Assembly (NCBI GenBank): GCA_944389105.1
Contig: CALXLD010000030.1
Coordinates: 31,767-95,766 of the forward strand
Direction: 5' to 3'
Source of the DNA: an uncultured Spirochaetaceae bacterium
Lineage (GTDB): Bacteria; Spirochaetota; Spirochaetia; Sphaerochaetales; Sphaerochaetaceae
DNA length: 64,000 nt
Shown here: one piece after another, positions 44,387-53,378 of the stretch
Layout of the letters: every line of letters begins with the position of its first letter
Position numbering within the stretch: the first letter of the stretch is position 1
Translations under genes and position numbers: made by a program
The notes under the pieces: model-generated
Told to the model about the DNA's origin: nothing
Seen by the model: only the letters and a program-made list of their open reading frames with translations
Database searches by the model: none

Positions 44387-45684
44387 GCTTTGACATCCAG
44401 GGAATACATCATGACTATTATTACAAGGGCAAGTATCATCCCGGCTATCTGAAGGGATACATAAGTCCGGGGTGACAGTGCTTTGCCTTTTATCATCTCA
44501 ATGATGTTTATAAGCATCTGCCCTCCATCGAATGTAGGAATCGGCAGAGTATTTCCGATTGTTATTGAGAGCGATACCATGGCAAGGAGCATCAAAGCTG
44601 TCCTGAGGCCGCTGAAGGCACTTTCGGAAAAGGCCAGCACAGTTATGTTACCAATGCTTTCTGCAGCTTTTACAGGCCCTGTGATTACCTCCAGTGCATC
44701 TTCCAGATGAAGCGTCAGGAGCGCTCCCAGAGCCTTCAGAGCAGATATCCCCATCTCTGTTGCTCTTCTGATTCCGTACTGAAATGGATGGCTGCTTTCC
44801 GGACTGCTCCGCATTCCGCTTTTCCATGAAAAAGGAAGATTTCCATCGACAACGGTCCTTTCGATGAGATTTCCATCCCTTTCTATCACAAGATGCAGCT
44901 CATCTTCATCAATTGAGTAGAGATCAAGCGTGTATTCTATCTCTTTTCCATTGGCCATCACTATCCTGTCATCAGGAAGGAAATCAGCGGAAAGTGAACG
45001 ACCGATAACACATTCCTGCAGGTTCGTGATTCCATAAACATAGCCATTTTCGGATTGGGTGGGGATTATCTCAGTACTCACTGTTTCTCCGTCCCTTAGA
45101 AGGACAATGGGAATAGCCTCTCCGCTGTGCTCTCTGATGAAATCCTCTGCATCCTGCCAGTCGATGAAGGTATGATTGCCCGAGGAAACCAGCACATCGC
45201 CTTTTCTGATTGATTCCTGCCGGACTGTGTTTCCAAAAAGATCCTCATATTCTGTTATCGGAGTGATTACGGCAGGATCTGACAATCTTTCTACGGGGAT
45301 TGCTGCAGAGAGCGACAGCATCAGAATAGCTATTATATAGTTCATCAGCGGTCCAGCAAGGTATATCAGGAATCTGACGAATGGCGTTGTCGCAAAATAC
45401 GACCCAGCTTCTGTTTTATCAAAGACTTTCGCATCATCCTTGAGCGCCTTCATCAGATCAAGCGAGCCATTCATCCTGCAGTATCCGCCGAAGGGGATTG
45501 CAGAGATTCTGTATTCTGTTTTTCTTCCATATATTGAGAAGATCTTTGGTCCCATCCCATAAGACAGTACCTCGACATCAACTTTGAGAAACCTCGCTGC
45601 AGCAAAATGCCCAAGTTCATGAAGGAATATTATGAATCCGATTCCAAGTAATCCAATGGCAAGAAAAAAGAAGTATCTCAGCAT
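44371..45684 (-). CDS. rseP: Site-2 intramembrane metalloprotease RseP
   Basis: A 437-residue zinc protease that cuts substrates (anti-sigma factors, signal-peptide remnants) within the membrane. HELGH, the zinc motif, is at residues 22-26 in the first membrane segment; a central periplasmic PDZ-type domain (about 130-270) and the second active-site segment NTLPIPTFDGGQML near the C-terminus complete the fold. Last gene of the rpsB-to-rseP string; its start overlaps the dxr stop by seven bases. Confidence 0.94.
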   Translation of the reverse strand: MLRYFFFLAIGLLGIGFIIFLHELGHFAAARFLKVDVEVLSYGMGPKIFSIYGRKTEYRISAIPFGGYCRMNGSLDLMKALKDDAKVFDKTEAGSYFATTPFVRFLIYLAGPLMNYIIAILMLSLSAAIPVERLSDPAVITPITEYEDLFGNTVRQESIRKGDVLVSSGNHTFIDWQDAEDFIREHSGEAIPIVLLRDGETVSTEIIPTQSENGYVYGITNLQECVIGRSLSADFLPDDRIVMANGKEIEYTLDLYSIDEDELHLVIERDGNLIERTVVDGNLPFSWKSGMRSSPESSHPFQYGIRRATEMGISALKALGALLTLHLEDALEVITGPVKAAESIGNITVLAFSESAFSGLRTALMLLAMVSLSITIGNTLPIPTFDGGQMLINIIEMIKGKALSPRTYVSLQIAGMILALVIIVMMYSLDVKAYFFS

Positions 45685-46757
45685 AATGCCTCAGCTTTTT
45701 CCTTTGCCTCTCTGTCTATGGCCATAATCTCTTCATATGACTCAGGTTCTTCTTCTGGAAAACCGCATTCCATCACAGCTTTGACAATCCTGGGGATATC
45801 ACAGAAGGAGATTCTGCCATTTATGAACGCATTGACAGTAGCTTCGTCAGCTCTGCAGTATGCTATTCTGTATCCTCCTCCAAGGCGCAGCGCATCATAG
45901 GCAAGCGAAAGCATTGGAAACCTGGATTTATCCCATCCCTCGAATGTCAGGGTGAGAGCTGAAGATAATGGCAGTGGCCTGACGATGTTCCTGAGACCTT
46001 TTCCTTCTCCTTTGATTGCAAGAAGAATCGGAAGAGTCATATCGGGAGGGGAGGCAAGCATATAAAAAGCACCCTCCTCAGTTTCTATCATTGAGTGTAC
46101 TATCGACTGCCTGTGCACCGTTACATCTATTTTCTCGGGAGGAAAAGAGAACAGAAGGGACGCTTCCATTACTTCCAGTCCCTTGTTTGCAAGAGTTGCA
46201 CTGTCAATGGTGATCTTCTTTCCCATTTTCCATGTAGGGTGATGCAGCGCTTCTTCCAGCGTTACGTTTTCCAGATCCGATCTATCGACAAAGGGCCCTC
46301 CGGATGCTGTTATTATAAGCCGGCTGGCTTTCTTGCCCTGCAGAAGGTGATAAATAGCACTGTGCTCACTGTCTACAGGGATTATTCTCACCCCTTGGCT
46401 TCTTGCCAGAGAGAGCATGAAGCTGCCTCCCATGACAACCGATTCCTTATTTGCCAGTGCAATATCCTTTCCCTTCTTTATTGATGCTATGGTTGCAGGA
46501 AGCCCTGCTGAGCCGCTTATTGCATTCAGGATGATATCCGGCTCTGTCCTGTCGATGAAGCTGGAAACAGCTGACTCATCATTTCCATCGATATATGCGG
46601 ATGGGACTGAGAATTCCCTTGAAATATCTTCCAGAAGCGGGGAAGAGGAGGCTGTGACTCCCGCTAATGAAACATCAGGGCATAAGCCAGCCCTGATTCC
46701 ATTTAATGCTGTTGTTCCGATTGAACCGGTTGCTCCGAGTATAAGAAGCCGTGTCAT
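45678..46757 (-). CDS. dxr: 1-deoxy-D-xylulose 5-phosphate reductoisomerase
   Basis: Second step of the MEP isoprenoid pathway, NADPH-dependent. The 359-residue product has the NADPH fold LGATGSIGTTALN, the metal/substrate motif VDSEHSAIYHLLQG and ITASGGPF, and a C-terminal helical domain. It is a little shorter than E. coli Dxr (~398). It overlaps cdsA by four and rseP by seven bases. Its product supplies the undecaprenyl chain made by UppS in the same operon. Confidence 0.95.
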   Translation of the reverse strand: MTRLLILGATGSIGTTALNGIRAGLCPDVSLAGVTASSSPLLEDISREFSVPSAYIDGNDESAVSSFIDRTEPDIILNAISGSAGLPATIASIKKGKDIALANKESVVMGGSFMLSLARSQGVRIIPVDSEHSAIYHLLQGKKASRLIITASGGPFVDRSDLENVTLEEALHHPTWKMGKKITIDSATLANKGLEVMEASLLFSFPPEKIDVTVHRQSIVHSMIETEEGAFYMLASPPDMTLPILLAIKGEGKGLRNIVRPLPLSSALTLTFEGWDKSRFPMLSLAYDALRLGGGYRIAYCRADEATVNAFINGRISFCDIPRIVKAVMECGFPEEEPESYEEIMAIDREAKEKAEALC

Positions 46758-47596
46758 ACACCCAGTATAATAGTGAGAATAGCAACATAAACAGGTGCTG
46801 CCATTACTATTGAATCCACCGAATCAAGGATACCGCCACGCCCTGGAACGATTGTCCCGGAATCCTTTACTTCAGCAGATCTCTTGAATGAGGATTCAAT
46901 GAGATCTCCTGCGGCTGCAAGCGCTGCTGTGACGGCGCCGACAAGGAAACCTTCTGCAATTGTGTAAGAGAAGATCTCCGGGAAGATATATGAGGAAAGC
47001 ATTCCGAAAACAGCTGGAACAAGGATTCCTCCTATGAAACCAGCAACAGATTTGTTCGGACTGACTTTTATGATTCCCTTATTGTTCCTGCCGAATGCGA
47101 TTCCGAAGAAGTAGGCGAATGTATCGGAACCGAAAACGAGAAGGAAGAAGAAAAGAATGTACCATGCCGCATTGTGTATAAATGCGATTCTTATTACGAA
47201 TGAGGCGAAAAGCCCTGGATATATTATGTTCAGCACGCTCTTGCTGTTTCTTTCCCAGGTTCCATGGAAATTATCTTTTACGCCTGTGAATATTTCCATG
47301 AAAAGCGTAAGTCCTATCAGGAACATCAATGTATAGAAAGTAAGCTCGATTCCCGGAAAATATCTGAACTGAACATACTGGGCAAGAGGTAGAAGCGCTC
47401 CGCCGTATGATGTTATCGGTAATTTCTCCTTATCCTTAGACAGAAGCGAATGCATTTCTATTGAGCCAAGGAGCGTAATGACCATTATGAGAATACAGAA
47501 TGCAAGATAATCAAGATAAGGAAGGAAAACAACAATTAAAACAAGGAGTGGGATAGCTATAACCGCTGTAAGTATTCTTTGCTTCAGACTGCCCAT
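46754..47596 (-). CDS. cdsA: Phosphatidate cytidylyltransferase
   Basis: Makes CDP-diacylglycerol, precursor of all phospholipids, from phosphatidate and CTP. The 280-residue polytopic protein has about eight membrane segments and the CdsA signature at the C-terminus: DLIESSFKRSAEVKDSG followed by PGRGGILDSVDS. It starts three bases after the uppS stop and overlaps dxr by four. Confidence 0.94.
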   Translation of the reverse strand: MGSLKQRILTAVIAIPLLVLIVVFLPYLDYLAFCILIMVITLLGSIEMHSLLSKDKEKLPITSYGGALLPLAQYVQFRYFPGIELTFYTLMFLIGLTLFMEIFTGVKDNFHGTWERNSKSVLNIIYPGLFASFVIRIAFIHNAAWYILFFFLLVFGSDTFAYFFGIAFGRNNKGIIKVSPNKSVAGFIGGILVPAVFGMLSSYIFPEIFSYTIAEGFLVGAVTAALAAAGDLIESSFKRSAEVKDSGTIVPGRGGILDSVDSIVMAAPVYVAILTIILGV

Positions 47597-47599
47597 TTT

Positions 47600-48280
47600 T
47601 CAAATTCCTCCGAATCTCCGATTCCTCGACTCGAAATCATTAACAATGGTTTCAATCATCGATTCGTCCCAATCCGGCCAGAGTCTATCATAAAATCCGA
47701 ATTCTGCATAGTTTGACTGGTAAAGGAGAAAACCTGAAAGTCTTTTTTCCCCGGATGCCCTGGCTATGAAATCAGGAGGCGGGACTTCTGGGTTGTCAAA
47801 ATAGATGGGAAGTGTATTTTCATCAAAGCTTGTTTCGCCATTCTGAATTGCTTTTCTTACAGCCCTGTCGATTTCATCTGTTCCGCTGTAATTTATTGCA
47901 AGCTGCAATATAAGATTGCTGCATTCTGCTGTTTCTTTTTCTGCTCTGTCGATTGCTTCCAGCACATCATCTGGCAGTCCCTCGCGCCGTCCAAGATGAA
48001 GTATCCTTATTCCTTCTTTCCTTGCTCTCGGGATTTCCGCCACAATGCGCGATGAAAAGAGACCCATGAGGTAATTCACTTCCTCTCTGGGTCTTTTCCA
48101 GTTTTCACACGAGAAACAGTACAGCGTGAGATATGGAATGGAATGAGAGAGGCAGCCTCTGATAACCTTTACCGCGGCTTTCCCTCCCTCCAGATGTCCG
48201 GCAGAACGGGGAAGACCTCTCTTTTCAGCCCATCGCCCGTTGCCATCCATTATGAGTGCAAGGTGAGAAATCCTTTTCAC
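47600..48280 (-). CDS. uppS: Isoprenyl (undecaprenyl) diphosphate synthase
   Basis: A cis-prenyltransferase that makes the lipid carrier for peptidoglycan. The 226-residue protein has the pyrophosphate-binding MDGNGRWAEKRGLPRSAGH at the N-terminus and SNYAEFGFYDRLWPDWDE near the C-terminus. It starts directly after the frr stop (no gap) and is separated from cdsA by three bases. Confidence 0.95.
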   Translation of the reverse strand: MKRISHLALIMDGNGRWAEKRGLPRSAGHLEGGKAAVKVIRGCLSHSIPYLTLYCFSCENWKRPREEVNYLMGLFSSRIVAEIPRARKEGIRILHLGRREGLPDDVLEAIDRAEKETAECSNLILQLAINYSGTDEIDRAVRKAIQNGETSFDENTLPIYFDNPEVPPPDFIARASGEKRLSGFLLYQSNYAEFGFYDRLWPDWDESMIETIVNDFESRNRRFGGI

Positions 48281-48835
48281 TCAGATCTCCATGATCTCCT
48301 TTTCCTTCGCTTCTGCAATCTTTCCGATATCTGCAATTGCGGAGTCAGTGAGCTTCTGGATCTTCTGCTCTCCTTCTTTCTGCTGGTCCTCGCTTATCTC
48401 GCCGTTCTTCTGAAGCTTCTTGAGATCTTCCATTGCATCGCGGCGGATATTGCGGACTGCAACACGTGCATTCTCTGCTGTTGCTTTCGCATTCTTTGCA
48501 AGTTCCTTTCTTCTGTCCTCCGTAAGAGGCGGGAAAGCAACGCGGATAAGCTTTCCATCATTGTTTGGATTGAGTCCAAGCTCTGATTTCTGGATTGCTT
48601 TTTCTATAGCAGATAGAACGCTTTTATCCCACGGCTGGATAACAACAAGCCTTGCCTCAGGTACACTTATTGAAGCGACCTGTGAAAGGGGAGTCTCTGC
48701 GCCGTAGTAGTCAACTCTGATCTTGTCGAAAAGCTGTGCAGAAGCACGACCTGTACGCAGTGAGGCGAATTCCTGCGAAAGCGCCTCAACTGATTTCTTC
48801 ATTTTTGCACTGCAGTTATCGATAACTGTCTGCAT
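48281..48835 (-). CDS. frr: Ribosome recycling factor
   Basis: A 184-residue RRF which, with EF-G, splits ribosomes after termination. The helical start VIDNCSAKMKKSVEALSQEF and LRTGRASAQLFDKIRVDYYG are typical. In spirochaetes RRF is thought to act with a dedicated EF-G paralogue, one candidate for which is at 3528-5555. It lies nine bases after tsf; pyrH, often between them, is absent. Confidence 0.96.
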   Translation of the reverse strand: MQTVIDNCSAKMKKSVEALSQEFASLRTGRASAQLFDKIRVDYYGAETPLSQVASISVPEARLVVIQPWDKSVLSAIEKAIQKSELGLNPNNDGKLIRVAFPPLTEDRRKELAKNAKATAENARVAVRNIRRDAMEDLKKLQKNGEISEDQQKEGEQKIQKLTDSAIADIGKIAEAKEKEIMEI

Positions 48836-48844
48836 TGCTCCTCC

Positions 48845-49699
48845 TTAGGCTGAAACACCAGCCTGATAGACCTCATATGCAGTGATTGTAAGTGTAGCTC
48901 CGTGAGCCTTTCCTGTCTCCTGAAGCATCTGCTTTACTGATTTGGAATCATCCTTTACATAAGCCTGATCAAGGAAGCAGACTTCTTTGTAAAGCTTTGA
49001 GAGCTTTCCTCTTACGATTCCTTCTCTTACCTGCTCAGGCTTGGAAGCAAGCTTCTCATCCGATTCAACCTGCTTGCGGAAGATACCAAGCTGCTCCTCC
49101 TCATATTCCTTGCTTACTGCCTTCTCATCAAGGAACTGTGGCTTGAATGCTGCTGCGTGGAGAGCAAGGTTGTGTGCAAACTCCTCAACATCGGATTCCT
49201 TGAAGATCTCAGGCTTATCTGACTTGAGCATTACAAGAACTGCTACAGCTCCATCACCATGGATGTATGTTGAAGCGTATGCATCTGCTGGTACATCGTA
49301 TACTGTGAACTTAACAAGGTGCATGTTCTCTTTGATGATTGCGATAAGAGCATTTACCATCTCTTCAAGCTCTGCATTGATTTCTGTATATCCCTTCTCG
49401 AGGATTACTGTGCAAAGGTCATCTCCGAGCTTTGCGAAGTCCTTGTTCTGAGCAACGAAGTCCGTCTCGCAGGAAAGGGAAAGTACAACTGCCTTGCCGT
49501 TTCCGGTCTTGACGAATACGCGGCCATTCTCTGTAGCTCTGTCCTGGCGCTTTGCAACTGCTGCAAGTCCCATTTCCTTGAGGATCTTCTCAGCCTGTGC
49601 GAAATCGCCATTAGCCTCTGTAAGAGCCTTCTTGCAGTCCATCATTCCTGCTCCGGTTTCATCCCTGAGCTTCTTTACGTCTGCTGCGCTGATTGCCAT
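48845..49699 (-). CDS. tsf: Elongation factor Ts
   Basis: A 284-residue EF-Ts, the nucleotide exchange factor for EF-Tu. The UBA-like N-terminus ADVKKLRDETGAGMMDCKKA and the TDFVAQNKDF segment are diagnostic. A clean ribosome site (AAGGAGAAGGAAT region) precedes the ATG. It follows rpsB by 11 bases. Confidence 0.96.
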   Translation of the reverse strand: MAISAADVKKLRDETGAGMMDCKKALTEANGDFAQAEKILKEMGLAAVAKRQDRATENGRVFVKTGNGKAVVLSLSCETDFVAQNKDFAKLGDDLCTVILEKGYTEINAELEEMVNALIAIIKENMHLVKFTVYDVPADAYASTYIHGDGAVAVLVMLKSDKPEIFKESDVEEFAHNLALHAAAFKPQFLDEKAVSKEYEEEQLGIFRKQVESDEKLASKPEQVREGIVRGKLSKLYKEVCFLDQAYVKDDSKSVKQMLQETGKAHGATLTITAYEVYQAGVSA

Positions 49700-49710
49700 A
49701 TTCCTTCTCC

Positions 49711-50583
49711 TTAGTTGTTGAAGTATTCATCTTCCTCTTCGGAAGCTTCGTCTTCATCTTTTGCTGCTTCTTCCTCAGATGGCTCGTAGTCTGAATAATC
49801 GACAGGCTCATCATCATCTGCCTCATCCTTATCCTCTACTGGACCTTCTTCGATAGCTGCCTCTTCCTCGTCATCAAGAGACTCAACGATCTGGATACCT
49901 GCTTCGCTGTCTGCATCGATGATTGCATTTGCAATGATCTCAACGAAGAGGGAGATTGCCCTGATAGCATCATCGTTTCCCGGAATAGGATATGTGATAT
50001 CTGTAGGATCACAGTTTGTATCAACAACTGCGATAACAGGGATTCCGAGTCTCTTTGCTTCTGCTACTGCAAGAGCTTCCTTCTTTGTGTCAATAATGAA
50101 GAGTGCGCCAGGAAGTTCCTTCATATCCTTGATACCGCCAAGGTTCTTCTCAAGCTTATTCTTCTCTTTTGTATAAAGCGCGACTTCTTTCTTTGTCAGT
50201 GACTCGAAAGTTCCGTCAGCTTCCATTCTCTCGATTTTCTTGAGTTTTGCGATGCTCTTCTTGATTGTTGTGAAATTGGTGAGCATACCGCCAAGCCAGC
50301 GGTTTGAAACATAAGGCATGCCGCATCTCTTGGCTTCTGTCTCGATAGCCTGCTGAGCTTGCTTCTTGGTTCCTACAAAAAGAACCTGCTTGCCGTTCTT
50401 TACCTGTGCTCTGACTGCTTCATAAGCCTCGACAATGCATGCCGATGTCTTCTGAAGGTCGATAATGTGAATTCCGTTTCTCTCTGTGAAGATGAAACGG
50501 GCCATTTTCGGATTCCATCTCTTTGTCTGGTGTCCGAAGTGTACACCTGCTTCCAGCAGGCTCTTCATGGTTACTACTGCCAT
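49711..50583 (-). CDS. rpsB: Small-subunit ribosomal protein uS2 with acidic tail
   Basis: The first ~225 residues are a canonical uS2 ([29 protein letters not shown]). They are followed by a ~65-residue extremely acidic tail made of Glu and Asp with a few Tyr and Ser, ending EEEDEYFNN. It heads the leftward rpsB-tsf-frr-uppS-cdsA-dxr-rseP string. A ribosome site GGAGG and a hairpin-containing leader with its own promoter precede it. Confidence 0.95.
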   Translation of the reverse strand: MAVVTMKSLLEAGVHFGHQTKRWNPKMARFIFTERNGIHIIDLQKTSACIVEAYEAVRAQVKNGKQVLFVGTKKQAQQAIETEAKRCGMPYVSNRWLGGMLTNFTTIKKSIAKLKKIERMEADGTFESLTKKEVALYTKEKNKLEKNLGGIKDMKELPGALFIIDTKKEALAVAEAKRLGIPVIAVVDTNCDPTDITYPIPGNDDAIRAISLFVEIIANAIIDADSEAGIQIVESLDDEEEAAIEEGPVEDKDEADDDEPVDYSDYEPSEEEAAKDEDEASEEEDEYFNN

Positions 50584-50602
50584 AGTAATCCTCCATACGC
50601 TT

Positions 50603-50665
50603 GACGCTTGGCGTCTCCAGCACTATATCTCACCCATACGAGCGGAAAATCTGCGATAAACGCAG
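50603..50665 (-). promoter_or_regulatory. rpsB leader hairpins
   Basis: Two stems in the rpsB leader: GACGC-TTG-GCGTC (50603-50615) some 10 bases before the ribosome site, and CTGCG-ATAAA-CGCAG (50651-50665). They could support uS2 autoregulation, as rpsB leaders do in other bacteria; this is inference. Confidence 0.45.
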
Positions 50666-50673
50666 TCTTTGTG

Positions 50674-50702
50674 ACTATCGCACAATATCGAGACTTGTTC
50701 AA
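50674..50702 (-). promoter_or_regulatory. Promoter of the rpsB operon
   Basis: On the minus strand, -35 TTGAAC (50702-50697), 17-base spacer, -10 GATAGT (50679-50674). Confidence 0.6.
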
Positions 50703-50791
50703 GAGCATTTATTGCTGTAACCTTTTCTTGCATTATGTGTTTTAATAATAGTTGCAATAGCGCGTGCGTTTAATCAGTTTTGGAGGGAACA

Positions 50792-51463
50792 ATGGCCAAG
50801 CGTTCTATAACTGCACTTCTTGTTGCTGCAGTACTTCTTCTGATTCCGTCCTGTGATGCGGAGTCTTTCCTCAGGGGATTTGGTGCAAATGTCCTGGGTG
50901 GAATTGATTCCGAGGAGACAGTGAATCAGATTAATGACATGGTTGAGCAGGGAATAACCAATTACGATGAGCTTGTCACGCAGGTTGTAAAAGCCAGCAG
51001 AAACCCTGACACGGAGAAAAAGCTTATAGATACGCTTTCACAGGAAGCCTCGGAGCAAGCTGTTTCCACCATAGAAAATACAGTAAATGATCTATCAGGA
51101 CAGCTCGATCAGATTGATACTTCATCTCTTCCTGCCGAAGTCCAGAGTGTGGCTGATGAAGCAATTTCTGCTGTTAAGAAGATTGCGGGAACGGAAGGGG
51201 ATTATAATCCTACAAAGGGCGATGTTGCCATCATTCAGGCTGCAAAGTCCCTTGTCGAGATGTTCCAGGATTCAGGAATAGGGCAGAATGGTTCTCCTTC
51301 GTCTGCTGAGATAGAGCAGCTTATTTCAACTGCGAACTCAGCGTTGAGGATGTTCAATACAATTAAATCTTCAACCGCTTTCAGGAATATTGATCTGAAC
51401 CCGGTAATTGATGCCCTGATTGCCTCAGCAAATCAGTCATCTGGTGAGGAGGTACAGGCATGA
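50792..51463 (+). CDS. Helical lipoprotein, unknown function
   Basis: A ~223-residue protein with an N-terminal signal (KRSITALLVAAVLLLIPSC) ending in a lipobox Cys; the mature part is helical, rich in Asp, Gln, Thr and Ser (for example QASEQAVSTIENTVND-like segments), and I do not recognise it. ATG 50792 follows GGAGGG. Its stop overlaps the start of the barrel protein by four bases, so the two may form an outer-membrane pair. Confidence 0.72.
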   Translation: MAKRSITALLVAAVLLLIPSCDAESFLRGFGANVLGGIDSEETVNQINDMVEQGITNYDELVTQVVKASRNPDTEKKLIDTLSQEASEQAVSTIENTVNDLSGQLDQIDTSSLPAEVQSVADEAISAVKKIAGTEGDYNPTKGDVAIIQAAKSLVEMFQDSGIGQNGSPSSAEIEQLISTANSALRMFNTIKSSTAFRNIDLNPVIDALIASANQSSGEEVQA

Positions 51464-52653
51464 AGAGAGTTATAGCTATACTTCTTGCAGTTTTCATCGC
51501 AATCTCGATGCTCCCGGCAGAGCCGTTTGACATAACCGCAGATACTCCTTCTTCGGATAACGCATTCGCATCCCTCCTGACTCCTTATCAGCCACTGACT
51601 GCACGTGTTCGCGGTATGGGTACAACCGGCGTTGCTGTGACAGGAAGAAGTGATACTTTCTATATGAACCCAGCTGCTCTTGCATCAGGCAGGTTCCAGC
51701 TTTCTGTTCCCTCTCTGCAGATTACAGCTTATCACTTCTACGATGCTGTCAAAGGCGGTGGAAACCTTTTCAGCGCAGGTTCTCTTCTTAATATGGCAAA
51801 TGGTATCCAGTCAGGTTATGGCCGCCTTATGGATATGGATGCCTCGATGTCTTTTACAGCAGGTGGATTCGGTCTTGGAATCAACGCAACTCTTGGTATC
51901 AATACATTTGCCGATGGTGAAAGATATGGACTTGAGTCGGATCTTTTCGGAGAGCTGAGAGCTGCGATTTCCCTTGGCTATGGCTATCGCTTCGAGCTTC
52001 CGCAGGATTTCTCGATTGATCTGGGTGCCATGGTCCGCTTCAGCTATCTTGCATATACTGATACTTTCAATGCATCTGTTCTTTCTGATATGGAGGGATT
52101 TGATCTTAGCCAGACTCCTATCATGGCAGGTTTCTCCGTTCCTATTGATGTTGGTATCAACGTGAACATGCCGCTTGGTTTCTCCGTTGGTGTTGTATCA
52201 AGGAATATGAATGGTCGCTACTATATGACAGGCTTTGATGGGTTTGAAGCATATGGTCAGGATCCATTCGGAGGAAAGAGCGGAAGCGGCACAAGATTCT
52301 CATTCAATAGCGGATGGTCCCTTGAGGCAGGAGTTGGCTGGTCTTATAACACCTGGTATCTCAGCCCGACAATAGCTGTTGATTTCAGAGATATCGTCGG
52401 AATGTGTACGACAGATAATTTCACCTTCCGTGATTTCATGTATCACCTGAATATCGGAGCAGAGGTAAGAGTCCTCAGTTTCCTTGATATCAGAGCAGGT
52501 CTTAGCCAGGGATACTGGTCAATAGGTCTTGGACTTGATCTGTGGGCATTCAAGGTTGATGTTGCATATTACAGACAGGAATTCGGAGAGACCGCGGGAG
52601 ATTACGGACTTGATGGTTTCACTGTTCGTATCAATCTTGGATACGATCGCTGA
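51460..52653 (+). CDS. Outer-membrane beta-barrel protein (UPF0164/FadL-like)
   Basis: A 397-residue exported protein. After the signal peptide (about 1-20) comes RVRGMGTTGVAVTGRSDTFY then MNPAAL, a pattern seen in FadL-like and UPF0164 spirochaetal outer-membrane proteins. The rest alternates Gly/aromatic residues as transmembrane strands do and ends in DGFTVRINLGYDR, with the aromatic near the end typical for barrel assembly. It may transport hydrophobic molecules. It is cotranscribed with the preceding lipoprotein. Confidence 0.78.
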   Translation: MKRVIAILLAVFIAISMLPAEPFDITADTPSSDNAFASLLTPYQPLTARVRGMGTTGVAVTGRSDTFYMNPAALASGRFQLSVPSLQITAYHFYDAVKGGGNLFSAGSLLNMANGIQSGYGRLMDMDASMSFTAGGFGLGINATLGINTFADGERYGLESDLFGELRAAISLGYGYRFELPQDFSIDLGAMVRFSYLAYTDTFNASVLSDMEGFDLSQTPIMAGFSVPIDVGINVNMPLGFSVGVVSRNMNGRYYMTGFDGFEAYGQDPFGGKSGSGTRFSFNSGWSLEAGVGWSYNTWYLSPTIAVDFRDIVGMCTTDNFTFRDFMYHLNIGAEVRVLSFLDIRAGLSQGYWSIGLGLDLWAFKVDVAYYRQEFGETAGDYGLDGFTVRINLGYDR

Positions 52654-52674
52654 TACAGCTACGGATTCATTTAG

Positions 52675-52707
52675 CCCCTTCAGCCGGAATGCTGGAGGGG
52701 TATTTTT
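52675..52707 (+). terminator. Terminator after the outer-membrane protein gene
   Basis: CCCCTTCAGC (52675-52684) pairs with GCTGGAGGGG (52691-52700) with one G-T, then TATTTTT. Confidence 0.9.
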
Positions 52708-52718
52708 CAGAGGTCAGA

Positions 52719-53363
52719 ATGAAGAATGTGATAATCAGGAACGAGAGGGCAGAGGATTATGCGGAAGTAGAAGATCTCACGCGTAAGGCTTTTTACAATC
52801 TGTACATGCCCGGTTGTATAGAGCATTATCTTGTCCATATCATGCGGGACCACAGGGATTTCATCCCTGAACTGGATTTCATCCTTGAACAGGATGGGAA
52901 GATAATAGGAAATATCATGTACACCAGGGCAATGCTTATAGATGAGAATAAAGGGGAGAAGGAAATCCTTACTTTCGGTCCTGTATGCATTCATCCTTCT
53001 TATCAGAGAAGGGGATATGGAAAACTTCTGATAAACCATTCATTGGCAAAAGCTTCCTGCCTTGGGTATGATACGGTAGTCATATTCGGAAGTCCTTCAA
53101 ATTATGTGACTATGGGATTCTAAAGCTGCAGAAAGCATAATGTATCCCTTGAAAATGGTAAGTATCCTGCGGCGATGATGGTAAAGGAACTTGTCCCTGA
53201 TGCCCTTTCCGGACACAGATGGATTTATAAAGAGAGCCCCGTTATGGAAGTAAGCGAAGAAGAAGCACTGGCCTATGATAATACTCTTGAGAAGATGGAG
53301 AGAAAGCACACTCCAAGCCAGGAGGAATTCTATATTATCAGCAGCTCTTATATTGAAAGCTGA
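52719..53363 (+). pseudogene. GNAT-family acetyltransferase interrupted by one stop codon
   Basis: From ATG 52719 (AGAGGT upstream) an acetyltransferase frame runs to TAA at 53121-53123, after motif A (CIHPSYQRRGYGKLLINHS) and ending NYVTMGF. The same frame then continues without shift through SCRKHNVSLENGKYPAAMM to TGA at 53361-53363. The second part is the normal C-terminus of this GNAT family, in which the next residue after GF is often Lys or Arg (AAA/AAG to TAA is one change). The full product would be about 214 residues. It is probably a pseudogene made by a single nonsense mutation; readthrough or a sequencing error are alternatives. Confidence 0.82.
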
Positions 53364-53378
53364 ATGTTTTCTGGGAAA

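Noticed and set aside
48836..48844. Missing pyrH between tsf and frr as an anomaly
   Set aside because: As far as I recall, treponemes also have rpsB-tsf-frr without pyrH, so this is probably normal for the group.
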